Virus record (IMG/VR): IMGVR_UViG_3300042868_002539 | Span: 1 to 23,903 of that record | Source: a virus | Direction: 5' to 3' (one strand) | Length of the DNA: 23,903 nucleotides | Shown here: positions 11,694-19,139 of the stretch, piece after piece | Layout: each line of letters opens with the position of its first letter | Numbering within the stretch: the stretch's first letter is position 1 | Notes under the pieces: model-generated | Seen by the model: the letters and a program-made list of their open reading frames with translations, nothing else | Told to the model about the DNA's origin: nothing | The model's database searches: none | Made by a program: the position numbers and the translations under genes

Positions 11694-11895
11694 CATTCGA
11701 GACTTTGACAAGCAACCAGTGCAACCGCTGTACTCAGTCAAGCCTAAGAGCTATGTGCAGTGTCCAAGAACTGAAGCGGTTTATTATTTTGACCATGTAG
11801 ATGGTATGTATTCGTACTGCCTAGATATGTTTGGGGACGTTGTACATCTAGTAGCATGGATGGACGTAACACCGTTGGTTAAAAAGACCGACTAA
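11677..11895 (+). CDS. 72-aa protein of unknown function
   Basis: 72 aa from the ATG at 11677, with AAAGG about 9 bases upstream. IDIRDFDKQPVQPLYSVKPK, SYVQCPRTEAVYYFDHVDGM, FGDVVHLVAWMDVTPLV. Likely beta-rich. Last gene before the promoter at 11921. Not recognised. Confidence 0.55.
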   Translation: MLSEIDIRDFDKQPVQPLYSVKPKSYVQCPRTEAVYYFDHVDGMYSYCLDMFGDVVHLVAWMDVTPLVKKTD

Positions 11896-11920
11896 TCTAT
11901 AGGGGTATTTGTTAGCACTG

Positions 11921-11948
11921 TTGACACTGCCCCTAATTTGTTTATAAT
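11921..11948 (+). promoter_or_regulatory. Strong sigma70 promoter before DUF932-like gene
   Basis: TTGACA (11921-11926), 16-base spacer, TATAAT (11943-11948). Both hexamers are perfect; spacing is one base short of optimal. A CACTG direct repeat flanks the -35 (CACTG-TTGA-CACTG), which could be an operator. The transcript would begin near 11955 and include a GTCAG/CTGAC hairpin before the start at 11996. Confidence 0.75.
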
Positions 11949-11995
11949 TTAAAGCGTCAGTTGCTGACACTCACTCACTTTTCTTAAGGAAACAT

Positions 11996-12838
11996 ATGTC
12001 CAAGCATGTAATATTTAGTCGCAATGTTAACAATTCTGCTCTCTCTACAGAGCGTATCCAACAACTTGCCCCTGCTGCTTTCAGCACAACCAAGGCTGAC
12101 CGCCTTACAGATCGTTATGTGTCGTTGAACACAAGCGACATCATCACAGTGATGCAAGACTATGGATATGCTCCAGTGCAAGCAGCACAAAAGCGTAGCC
12201 GTAAGAACAACCCTGCCCACTCAGGCCACATGGTAGCCTTCGCTAAGACATGGGACATTGACTTTGGCACTGCTGACATTCGTCCTGAGATTATCTTGTA
12301 CAACTCTCACGATGGCACTGGCTCAGTGAGACTGTATGCAGGTTGCTTCCGTTTCATCTGTGACAATGGCCTCATTGCAGGTGATGGTTTTCAGTCTCGC
12401 ATCTACCACAGCAAGGCACTGAGTGGCTTTGAAGAGATGCTTAAGAACACTGTGGCTACATTGCCCACCATGATGGAGCGTCTTGAGAGACTTCGTGGTG
12501 TGACACTTGACCCACATCGGTCTATATTGATGGCTAAGCGTGGTGTTGAGACACGATGGGACATGCTTGAACAGCAGACCAATGGTGTGTATGCTACCTT
12601 TCAGACTGTTGCTGATGTGTTGAAATTCCACCGCCATCAAGACAACTACATGGATGCATTCACTGTGTTCAACCGCATTCAGGAAGGTGTTATCCGTGGT
12701 AATGCATTCGTTAAGAGCCTGTCTGACAAGCACCCCAATGGTGTGACTCGTAAGGCTCGGCCTGTTAGCAGTGTGAGAGAGAACATCCGCATCAACTCAG
12801 AGTTGTGGGACATTGCCGAAGACATTGCCTTCGCTTAA
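11996..12838 (+). CDS. DUF932-family protein
   Basis: 280 aa. Family landmarks: RYVSLNTSDIITVMQDYGYA (41-60), the AFAKTWDIDFGTADIRPEII region with LYNSHDGTGSVRLYAGCFRF (about 101-120) and ICDNGLIAGDGF (about 121-132), the last being the conserved V/ICxNGL block. DUF932 proteins are common on phages and plasmids and are of unknown function; expression at high level early in infection or in plasmid-like phases is a repeated observation from context only. A TTCTTAAGGAA cassette precedes the start and a near-consensus promoter drives it. No membrane segments. Confidence 0.8.
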   Translation: MSKHVIFSRNVNNSALSTERIQQLAPAAFSTTKADRLTDRYVSLNTSDIITVMQDYGYAPVQAAQKRSRKNNPAHSGHMVAFAKTWDIDFGTADIRPEIILYNSHDGTGSVRLYAGCFRFICDNGLIAGDGFQSRIYHSKALSGFEEMLKNTVATLPTMMERLERLRGVTLDPHRSILMAKRGVETRWDMLEQQTNGVYATFQTVADVLKFHRHQDNYMDAFTVFNRIQEGVIRGNAFVKSLSDKHPNGVTRKARPVSSVRENIRINSELWDIAEDIAFA

Positions 12839-12932
12839 CCAGTTAACGGGGGAATTTGGTGTCGGACTCGGGGGGTTCTCCGTGATGATCAGCCGTAGCC
12901 ATTAGTACCCCCACCTATACAAAGGAACATAT
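12839..12932 (+). other. Intergenic leader with competing G-tracts
   Basis: GGGGGT (12871-12876) can pair with ACCCCC (12907-12912), and a second G-tract (12848-12852) could compete for the same C-run. AAAGGA (12921-12926) precedes the next ATG at 12933. It might act as terminator or regulatory leader; there is no T-run. Confidence 0.35.
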
Positions 12933-13115
12933 ATGTTAGTTGACTCAGTAAAGATAATAGGCACGGTGGATGGGGATGAGGCGGTTGTTATTAACATGAC
13001 CTGCTTATGCCCCTTAGAAACCATTGAAAAGATTTGCTCCACTATTCGTGGGGATCTAAATGATATGGGTAGTGGTATTGATTTTAAAATCTCTTTTAAA
13101 GATATGGATATTTAA
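12933..13115 (+). CDS. 60-aa acidic protein
   Basis: 60 aa: MLVDSVKIIGTVDGDEAVVI, NMTCLCPLETIEKICSTIRG, LNDMGSGIDFKISFKDMDI. Beta strand, helix, beta strand arrangement likely. Its TAA overlaps the start of the ADP-ribosylglycohydrolase gene (TAATG at 13113-13117), so the two are probably translated together. Not recognised. Confidence 0.6.
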   Translation: MLVDSVKIIGTVDGDEAVVINMTCLCPLETIEKICSTIRGDLNDMGSGIDFKISFKDMDI

Positions 13116-13951
13116 TGCATCAAGACAAAGCAATTGGTATGTTCATGGGTCTGTTCATTGGAGATGCACTGGGTGCTCCGTTGGAATTCATCAGACCACA
13201 TGAGATGACACACACATTGACAGAGATGGAGGGTGGTGGTGTACATAACACTGCCGAGGGTGAGTGGACAGACGATGGTGCTATGGCTGTGGCAATTGCC
13301 GATGCATACATAGGCAGCAAACGCTTTGACCCTGAGAACATTGCTATGAACTTCCGTATGTGGAAGAAGACTGGTCACTTCGGTACTCGCAACTATGTCT
13401 TTGACATTGGCAGGACATGTAGTGAAGCCATTGACCGCATCACACCAACACATCCCTATGCAGGTAGCTGTAGCTATAGCTCCAGTGGTAACGGATCTAT
13501 CATGCGAGTAGCACCAGTGGTACTTGCCAATCACAACTGCATGCCTAGTGCTGTGGCACAGAGCATAGCTGTGTCGTTGATGACACATGGTAATGCAGAC
13601 ACTGTGCATTACATTGCAGGGTTTGTGGCTGAGCTTATGTCAGGTAAGGCAGAGGACAACTTCGACTATCTCAAGCACTATCGTGATCCGTATGCTACAG
13701 GAACCATCATGTATACATACAACATGGCATGGGAATGTGTGAGAGAAACTTCTACCTTCGAGAAAGCCTTGGTGAAGGCAGTGAACATGGGCTTTGACGC
13801 TGACACTTTAGGTGCTGTCACTGGTATGTTAGCAGGACGTAAGTATGGCTTGAAAGGTATACCAAATAGATGGCTAGAGAAGCTAGTTAAGAAGGATGAA
13901 CTCATTGATATGGCTGAGAAGCTCTATGCACTGGGAGGTGATGATGAATGA
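13115..13951 (+). CDS. ADP-ribosylglycohydrolase family protein
   Basis: 278 aa, full length for the DraG/ARH family, which removes ADP-ribose from modified proteins or other acceptors using two Mg ions. Visible motifs: GLFIGDALGAPLEF (12-25), WTDDGAM (51-57) with metal ligands T52, D53, D54, GNGSIMRVAP (125-134), and MGFDADTLGAVTG (225-237) with D228, D230 and T231. All expected metal ligands are kept; the residue after TDD is Gly where Thr or Ser is usual. Start is in a TAATG overlap. In a phage it could reverse host ADP-ribosylation used in defence or regulation, or recycle modification; the substrate cannot be told from sequence. Confidence 0.85.
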   Translation: MHQDKAIGMFMGLFIGDALGAPLEFIRPHEMTHTLTEMEGGGVHNTAEGEWTDDGAMAVAIADAYIGSKRFDPENIAMNFRMWKKTGHFGTRNYVFDIGRTCSEAIDRITPTHPYAGSCSYSSSGNGSIMRVAPVVLANHNCMPSAVAQSIAVSLMTHGNADTVHYIAGFVAELMSGKAEDNFDYLKHYRDPYATGTIMYTYNMAWECVRETSTFEKALVKAVNMGFDADTLGAVTGMLAGRKYGLKGIPNRWLEKLVKKDELIDMAEKLYALGGDDE

Positions 13952-14168
13952 TTTAAAATTTACAACAGCAGAAAACTATATGAGTGATAACAATATGCAA
14001 TCAGCTTTCCCTGATCAATTCAAAGATGGCATGACCTTGCGTGACTACTTTGCAGCTAAGGCTATGGCTGTGCTGATGACCAGTGCGTGGAGCATTCCAC
14101 ATGCTGAAGTGGCAAGCAAAGCTTATTGGTTTGCTGAACAGATGATGAAGGCAAGGGAACAAGAATGA
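13944..14168 (+). CDS. 74-aa protein with GMTLRDYFAAKAM motif
   Basis: 74 aa from the ATG at 13944, 5 bases after GGGAGG (13941 also possible). The centre, DGMTLRDYFAAKAMAVLMTS, and the end, YWFAEQMMKAREQE, match a pattern common in small proteins of phages and prophages of proteobacteria. Helical; role unknown. Confidence 0.65.
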   Translation: MNDLKFTTAENYMSDNNMQSAFPDQFKDGMTLRDYFAAKAMAVLMTSAWSIPHAEVASKAYWFAEQMMKAREQE

Positions 14169-14392
14169 CCAGAGAAGAGGTAATGGAACAGGCTAAGGCT
14201 TTGGGCTGGGTGGTGCGTGATTGCAAAGATCCGTCTTACATATCCATTCGTGCATACAAATCTGAAACAAATGAGCGTATGAGGATAGGGTCTAGCGGTG
14301 AAGTTTATACCCGTGACGATGATGGATGGATGTGGCAAGCGGGTACTATTGAATCTCTTGAACAAGCCATAAAAGAAAGGGGACAAGCATGA
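14165..14392 (+). CDS. 75-aa protein of unknown function
   Basis: 75 aa: EEVMEQAKALGWVVRDCKDP, ISIRAYKSETNERMRIGSSG, WMWQAGTIESLEQAIKERGQ. Helix, strands, helix. Overlaps both neighbours by 4 bases and has an AAGGGAA site. Not recognised. Confidence 0.6.
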   Translation: MTREEVMEQAKALGWVVRDCKDPSYISIRAYKSETNERMRIGSSGEVYTRDDDGWMWQAGTIESLEQAIKERGQA

Positions 14393-15489
14393 CTCTCCCT
14401 CGCTATGTTACCTTGGCTAAGGCCACCGAAGGTGTCCTCAAGTACCGCTACAACCCACCACAGGATGCAGTGGATGCAGGGGTGGTGGCTAGGCGTGTGC
14501 TTGGCACTGACAAACATAAAGTGTTTGCCTTAGCTGAAGAACTAAATGCCATGCTAGACAACTGGCGTAAAGAGCTTAGATATCTTAAAGATATCTCTGA
14601 GAAGACGAAGGTGGCTGACTTAGTCAAGGCATATAAGAACAACATCACTTACACAAAGCTCAGTGTTAAGGCACAGCGTGACTACATCTACTACCTACAG
14701 GGATGGCAGGACAGCCGAGCCAATGGAGTGACACTGTATCAATGCAAGCTTGGTGACTTAGTCACACCCCATTGTCAGAAGATATATGAACAGCATGCTG
14801 AGCACAGTGTTAGCTTAGCTAACCACACTCTAGCTGTCTATCGTTTGCTATTCAACTTCGCTATTCGTCATGGCTACATCAAGCACAACCCATTCAGCAA
14901 GGTGCTACGAAGGGCAGACAAGCCTCGCAGAACTGTATGGAGCAGGGAAGATGTTAGAGCATTCATGAACACTGCCTATTCCACATTCAAGTGGCGTAAT
15001 GTAGGACTCATTGTGCAGATGGGTTATGAATATGGACAGCGTATGGGGGATATGCGTAAGCTACGATGGGATCAGGTAGACCTAGAGAAGGGTGTGTTGC
15101 ACTTGGAACAAAGCAAGCGTAGGTCTAGGGTGACCATTCCCACAAGCACTGGGCTACTAACTATGCTGAGACAACAGCATGCTGAGTTTGGTTGGCAGCA
15201 ATACATTGCTCCATCTAATGTGCCTGATAGGAAGGGTGGGCTGGTTCCTTACAGTCTGTTCAATCTGTCCAGAGTGGCTAAGCAAATCTTAGCTGATGCA
15301 AATCTACCTAGTGATTTGGTGTTACAGGACTTAAGAAGGACAGCCATTACAGAGATGATTGAGGTGGGTGTACCCATCACCAACATCATGTCGGTGTCAG
15401 GACATGCTACCCCGCAAAGCCTAACACCATACATCAAGAACACTTTGCGTAGTGCAACAGTGACACAGGAAATGCGAGGACTAACATGA
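14389..15489 (+). CDS. int: Tyrosine recombinase (phage integrase)
   Basis: 366 aa, typical length. An N-terminal arm-type region, a core-binding domain (about 70-175) and a catalytic domain from about 185. Catalytic residues by position: R218 (YGQRMGDMRKLRWDQV), K243 (QSKRRSR), R316 in QDLRRTAITEM, H339 in SGHATP and nucleophile Y348 (LTPYIK). The usual His of the HxLR motif is Gln (Q313), a variant seen in some phage integrases. The enzyme would join phage to host DNA at att sites or resolve genome multimers. It sits inside the early/replication operon with no repressor gene or attP recognised in the window. Confidence 0.85.
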   Translation: MTLPRYVTLAKATEGVLKYRYNPPQDAVDAGVVARRVLGTDKHKVFALAEELNAMLDNWRKELRYLKDISEKTKVADLVKAYKNNITYTKLSVKAQRDYIYYLQGWQDSRANGVTLYQCKLGDLVTPHCQKIYEQHAEHSVSLANHTLAVYRLLFNFAIRHGYIKHNPFSKVLRRADKPRRTVWSREDVRAFMNTAYSTFKWRNVGLIVQMGYEYGQRMGDMRKLRWDQVDLEKGVLHLEQSKRRSRVTIPTSTGLLTMLRQQHAEFGWQQYIAPSNVPDRKGGLVPYSLFNLSRVAKQILADANLPSDLVLQDLRRTAITEMIEVGVPITNIMSVSGHATPQSLTPYIKNTLRSATVTQEMRGLT

Positions 15490-16082
15490 AAGTGTATATA
15501 GGGGGCTACTCCAATTGGCTTGGACCATATCAGCTTGCTGAACTAACAAGAAAGCTAGGGGTTAGCGAAGAGAGAGCATACAAGTGGGGTGAGTGGCTCA
15601 GTGAAACATGGGTGGGTGATGTGCTGCAATGGATGCACACTAAGAAAAAGCGCACTGTCATTGTGAAGCTTGATAGGTATGATACATGGGCTATGGATCA
15701 CACGCTATCGCTCATCATCTTGCCAATGCTCAAGCAGCTTAAGGCAACACAGCATGGTAGTCCTAGTGTGGATGATAAAGATGTTCCTAAAGCTTTACAA
15801 AGCAGGTCATGCCTACCCAAGGAAAGCAGTTGGGACATTGATGACAACCACTTCAAGCGGTGGGACTGGGTGCTAGATGAAATGATATGGGCTTTCGGTG
15901 AAATGGTGGATGAAAATTCAACTGAGAAGTTCTATGATCATTCTGCTGTGGATAAGAAGGCAGGACTGGAAGAACAGATAGGTAAGATTAAGGTGGACTA
16001 TGCAGGTCTAGAGGTGCATGAAGCTAGGATGAAGAAAGCTTTCATGTTGTTTGGTAAATATTACAGAGGACTATGGGACTAA
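15486..16082 (+). CDS. Conserved 198-aa phage protein of unknown function
   Basis: 198 aa. Landmarks: MKVYIGGYSNWLGPYQLAE, VKLDRYDTWAMDHTLSLIIL (residues 60-79), PMLKQLKATQHGSPSVDDKD (80-99), WDIDDNHFKRWDWVLDEMIW (115-134) and LFGKYYRGLWD at the end. I know this as a well-conserved phage family of unknown role, recurrent near replication genes. No catalytic motif stands out, although the DRYDTWxMDxTLxxIILP block is highly conserved. GAGGA site; 4-base overlap with the integrase gene. Confidence 0.75.
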   Translation: MKVYIGGYSNWLGPYQLAELTRKLGVSEERAYKWGEWLSETWVGDVLQWMHTKKKRTVIVKLDRYDTWAMDHTLSLIILPMLKQLKATQHGSPSVDDKDVPKALQSRSCLPKESSWDIDDNHFKRWDWVLDEMIWAFGEMVDENSTEKFYDHSAVDKKAGLEEQIGKIKVDYAGLEVHEARMKKAFMLFGKYYRGLWD

Positions 16083-16083
16083 T

Positions 16084-16251
16084 ATGACTGAATTAAACAG
16101 AGAACAAATTGAAGCTGCTGTTGCAGAAGAACTAGAGTTTTTACTGCGGTGGGAAAGTAGTTTGCCTGAACCAACTCAAGACACTGAACTTATTAAAGCA
16201 ACAATGAGAGTGCTTAAAGAGTTTAAAGTGATGAAGAAGGATGACAAATGA
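16084..16251 (+). CDS. 55-aa acidic protein
   Basis: 55 aa: MTELNREQIEAAVAEELEFL, LRWESSLPEPTQDTELIKAT, MRVLKEFKVMKKDDK. Two predicted helices joined by a Pro-containing linker. Start just after the preceding stop. Not recognised. Confidence 0.55.
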   Translation: MTELNREQIEAAVAEELEFLLRWESSLPEPTQDTELIKATMRVLKEFKVMKKDDK

Positions 16252-16394
16252 GTGCATGGCTTATCGCAGTTGTTGGTGTAGTTTATACAGTGGTGGCAGT
16301 GGATCTGCTACTCAAGGGAAGCACTGGGCTAGGCATAGCCTTTGTTGGTTATGCACTGGGTAATGTTGGTTTGTATATGGAGGCTGCAAAATGA
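16248..16394 (+). CDS. 48-aa protein with two membrane spans
   Basis: 48 aa: MSAWLIAVVGVVYTVVAVDL, LLKGSTGLGIAFVGYALGNV, GLYMEAAK. Two hydrophobic helices (about 3-20 and 27-44) joined by a KGS turn. This matches a small membrane protein pattern seen in other tailed phages (MSAW.. start, GxAxxxxGYALxNVGLY). AAGGA site, overlaps at both ends. Role unknown. Confidence 0.65.
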   Translation: MSAWLIAVVGVVYTVVAVDLLLKGSTGLGIAFVGYALGNVGLYMEAAK

Positions 16395-16570
16395 CACAAG
16401 ATGAAATTATTAGTAAAGCAAAACAACAAGATGAAATTGAGTTAGTAGACTTTATAAAGTTGGCTATCTTGCAAGAGCGTAAGATATGTGCTGAGATTGC
16501 TGAATGGTGTATACAAAACCATCTTGAACACCACATACCTGAACGCATTAGAGCAAGGGGACAAGCATGA
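16391..16570 (+). CDS. 59-aa helical protein
   Basis: 59 aa: MTQDEIISKAKQQDEIELVD, FIKLAILQERKICAEIAEWC, IQNHLEHHIPERIRARGQA. Charged and almost completely helical. GGAGG site and 4-base overlaps place it in the operon. The final REGQA-like end resembles that of the 75-aa gene upstream. Not recognised. Confidence 0.55.
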   Translation: MTQDEIISKAKQQDEIELVDFIKLAILQERKICAEIAEWCIQNHLEHHIPERIRARGQA

Positions 16571-16887
16571 CACACGATGAAGCTGTTGACATGAAAGACT
16601 TTAATGAATGGTGGGATAGTGACATCCCTATAACTAGTCCATTTAGAAAAGGTAGTCCTGCATACTGGGCATGGGCAGGATGGCAAGCTGCCTTGCGTGA
16701 ACAAGCCATGATTGAAGTGCAGAGACTTGGGCAAGAGATTCAGCCAGAGCAGGAGCCTGTGGCTTGGATAAGTGCAGTAGAACTGATGGTGATGCGTGGT
16801 CATGCTTTGGCAGGTGCGAAAGACTGGCGAGTTAACGTAGGGCTTGTTGAAGAAGAAGGCGATGTGCCTTTATACATAGGAAAATAA
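16567..16887 (+). CDS. 106-aa protein, Ea22-like C-terminal pattern
   Basis: 106 aa: DFNEWWDSDIPITSPFRKGS, PAYWAWAGWQAALREQAMIE, then QEPVAWISAVELMVMRGHAL and DVPLYIGK. The AWxGWQAAxREQ block followed by EPVAW...PLY is common in phage accessory proteins with a modular C-terminus. Role unknown. AAGGGG site. Confidence 0.65.
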   Translation: MTHDEAVDMKDFNEWWDSDIPITSPFRKGSPAYWAWAGWQAALREQAMIEVQRLGQEIQPEQEPVAWISAVELMVMRGHALAGAKDWRVNVGLVEEEGDVPLYIGK

Positions 16888-16888
16888 A

Positions 16889-17143
16889 ATGAAACTACAT
16901 GAACTAGAAGACCTCATCATGGCAGCATGGATAACTAAGGAGGACATTGATTCCATCCTGTGGGTATTGATGGACAGAGAGAAGCACCCTACTGAAGATG
17001 AGCTTGCCAATTTATTAATTGGACTACACAGCTTGCACGATGCTAGAATGACCAAGCTATTTAGTGGATACGAACAAGTATTAAAGACCAACAAAGTAAC
17101 TTACAAGGGCTATGACATTCTTAAAAACCCATCTACCCTGTGA
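16889..17143 (+). CDS. 84-aa helical protein
   Basis: 84 aa: MKLHELEDLIMAAWITKEDI, DSILWVLMDREKHPTEDELA, NLLIGLHSLHDARMTKLFSG. Predicted helical; ends in a basic tail overlapping the primase start by 32 bases. I recall similar small proteins upstream of T7-like primase genes but cannot name the family. Confidence 0.6.
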   Translation: MKLHELEDLIMAAWITKEDIDSILWVLMDREKHPTEDELANLLIGLHSLHDARMTKLFSGYEQVLKTNKVTYKGYDILKNPSTL

Positions 17144-18725
17144 GACATGTGGCAGTAGTGATGGCTTGTCCATCAACGATGACATGTCCACCAAATGTTT
17201 TGTATGTAATACATACATTCCCTCAATGAACAAAGAAAGACTTGAAGTGATTGATGTTGATACAGAAACGAAAGACACAAGCTCTTTCTTTAAAGACTAC
17301 AACGAAGGTGTTAGTGTGTCTGTTTCAGACAGACGCATCAACAAAGCCACAATGGAACGCTATGGTGTTGTTCGCAGTGGTGGCTATTACTACTTCCCCT
17401 ATTACGACAGCAACACCCAACTGGTGGCAGCTAAGCGTAGAGAGGTGAAGGACAAGAAGTTCACGACAGTGGGTGGGTGGAGCAAGGGTACATTGTTTGG
17501 ACAGAACCTATACCCATCCAATGGCAAGTATCTCACCATCACTGAGGGTGAGTTTGATGCACTGGCTGCATACCAATTGACAGGTAGTAAATATCCTGTG
17601 GTGTCTATACGCACAGGTGCAGGTAGTGCATTGAAGGACGCTAAAGCAAACTACGAATACATCAACAGCTTTGAAACTGTAGTGCTATGCTTTGATGGTG
17701 ATGAGGCAGGGCAGAAGGCAGCAAAGGAAGTTGCTGAATTGTTTGGCAGCAAGTGCAAGATATTTAAACCTGATCCCTCATATAAGGATGCATGTGAGTG
17801 GCTTGCTGAAAGCAAGGAAGCTGCATTCGTAGCCCGTTGGTGGGCAGCAGAGCCATTCATACCTGATGGTATTGTCAGCGGTACTGGATTGTGGGAGCTA
17901 GTATCTAAACCAATGGAAGCAGCAGATTGTTTCTACCCTTGGAAGGGACTCAACGACATCACCTATGGCATCAGAGCAGGTGAGCTAGTCACATTCACAG
18001 CAGGTAGTGGACTAGGTAAGAGTCAAACCCTAAGGGAAATTGTGTGGCATCTGCTGCAGCACAGCAGTGACAACATTGGCTTGATGTTCTTGGAAGAGAG
18101 TGTGAGAAAGACTAGCCTATCCATGATGAGCCTTGCTGCTGACTTGCCTATGCACCTACCTACCACTATGGTGTCGGATGCCATACGCAAGGACGCATTT
18201 GAAAAGACACTAGGCACTGGACGCTTGTACTTCTTTGATCACTTTGGTAGCACAGCCATTGAGAACATTGTCAATCGTGTGAAGTATATGGCTAAGGGAC
18301 TTGGCTGTAAGTATGTCTTCTTAGATCACCTAAGCATCATCGTATCCAGTCAGGACAATGGTGATGAACGTAAAGCCATTGATGAAATCATGACCAAGCT
18401 TCGCATGCTTGTACAGGAAACTAACATTGCTCTCATCATTGTTAGCCACCTCAAGCGTCCATCAGACAAGGGTCATGAAGAAGGTGCAACTACTAGCTTA
18501 GCTCAGCTAAGGGGTAGTGCAGCCATTGCACAGCTTAGTGACATGGTGGTATCGCTTGAGAGGAATGGTCAAGCTGATGATCCCATTGAACGTAACACCA
18601 CCAAGGTGAGGGTTCTCAAGAATCGTTTTGCAGGTTCGACTGGTCCCGCTTGCAGCTTGCTTTATAACAAAGACACTGGCAGAATGTTTGAGATTGACGA
18701 TACTATGGAAGGAATGATGCTATGA
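17112..18725 (+). CDS. T7 gp4-like primase-helicase
   Basis: 537 aa, close to T7 gp4. A zinc-binding domain with C10, C13, C29 and C32; a Toprim primase domain with TEGEFDALA (144-152) and CFDGDEAG (193-200); a RecA-type helicase with Walker A GSGLGKS (298-304), catalytic glutamates EES (328-330), Walker B-like VFLDHLS (402-408) and QLRGSAAI (465-472). The protein makes RNA primers and unwinds DNA as a ring helicase with the polymerase encoded downstream. Start chosen behind AAGGG; it overlaps the previous gene by 32 bases. No missing motif is seen. Confidence 0.92.
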   Translation: MTFLKTHLPCETCGSSDGLSINDDMSTKCFVCNTYIPSMNKERLEVIDVDTETKDTSSFFKDYNEGVSVSVSDRRINKATMERYGVVRSGGYYYFPYYDSNTQLVAAKRREVKDKKFTTVGGWSKGTLFGQNLYPSNGKYLTITEGEFDALAAYQLTGSKYPVVSIRTGAGSALKDAKANYEYINSFETVVLCFDGDEAGQKAAKEVAELFGSKCKIFKPDPSYKDACEWLAESKEAAFVARWWAAEPFIPDGIVSGTGLWELVSKPMEAADCFYPWKGLNDITYGIRAGELVTFTAGSGLGKSQTLREIVWHLLQHSSDNIGLMFLEESVRKTSLSMMSLAADLPMHLPTTMVSDAIRKDAFEKTLGTGRLYFFDHFGSTAIENIVNRVKYMAKGLGCKYVFLDHLSIIVSSQDNGDERKAIDEIMTKLRMLVQETNIALIIVSHLKRPSDKGHEEGATTSLAQLRGSAAIAQLSDMVVSLERNGQADDPIERNTTKVRVLKNRFAGSTGPACSLLYNKDTGRMFEIDDTMEGMML

Positions 18726-18949
18726 AACAGTGGGATGATCTTGATGATTCCATCATTGGACAAGCTTCCATATGGAATGGTAACAAGAGAGTGGAGGTCT
18801 TGGTCTACGATGCTGACAAGATGATTAAAGTATTTAAGGACAGAGATGGTATGACTGAGGACGAAGCCCATGAATATATTCTTTTCAACATTGAGAATTC
18901 ATACATAGGAGAGGACACACCTGTATTGGTGTGGCAAAGATATGAGTGA
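18722..18949 (+). CDS. 75-aa acidic protein between helicase and polymerase
   Basis: 75 aa: KQWDDLDDSIIGQASIWNGN, KRVEVLVYDADKMIKVFKDR, DGMTEDEAHEYILFNIENSY. Acidic, alpha/beta-like. Strong GGAAGGA site with ATGA overlap. Proteins of this type sit at the same place in other T7-like replication modules; role unknown. Confidence 0.65.
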   Translation: MKQWDDLDDSIIGQASIWNGNKRVEVLVYDADKMIKVFKDRDGMTEDEAHEYILFNIENSYIGEDTPVLVWQRYE

Positions 18950-19139
18950 TGGAGGAAAGGGACATGCTCAGCGTCCCAAGTCAATAGCTGATGAAGAGTG
19001 GGCTACTAGATGGAATGCCATCTTTGGTAAAGACTCATTAGAAGATTACAAACAGTCGGTAGATGTTAACAATCTCCGACAAAATGATAAGGACAAGGAC
19101 GATGATCTTCTTAGACATAGAGACAAACCTAAAACATGA
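18942..19139 (+). CDS. 65-aa conserved small phage protein
   Basis: 65 aa: MSDGGKGHAQRPKSIADEEW, ATRWNAIFGKDSLEDYKQSV, then a charged tail rich in Asp and Lys. The opening MSxGGKGxxxRPxSxxxxxxxxxWxxIFG is a conserved short phage motif that I have seen many times without any known function. Its tail overlaps the polymerase start by 38 bases. Confidence 0.65.
   Translation: MSDGGKGHAQRPKSIADEEWATRWNAIFGKDSLEDYKQSVDVNNLRQNDKDKDDDLLRHRDKPKT

Noticed and set aside
12323-12733. 136-aa - strand frame opposite the DUF932-family gene
   Set aside because: Antisense shadow of a clear family member; no ribosome site or neighbours.
13112-13609. 165-aa - strand frame opposite the ADP-ribosylglycohydrolase gene
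   Set aside because: Shadow of the real gene; Cys- and His-rich product with no operon partner on that strand.
14300-15600. attP site next to the integrase gene
   Set aside because: No tRNA-end-like sequence or arm-type repeats could be seen; gene junctions there are overlapping and leave no room.
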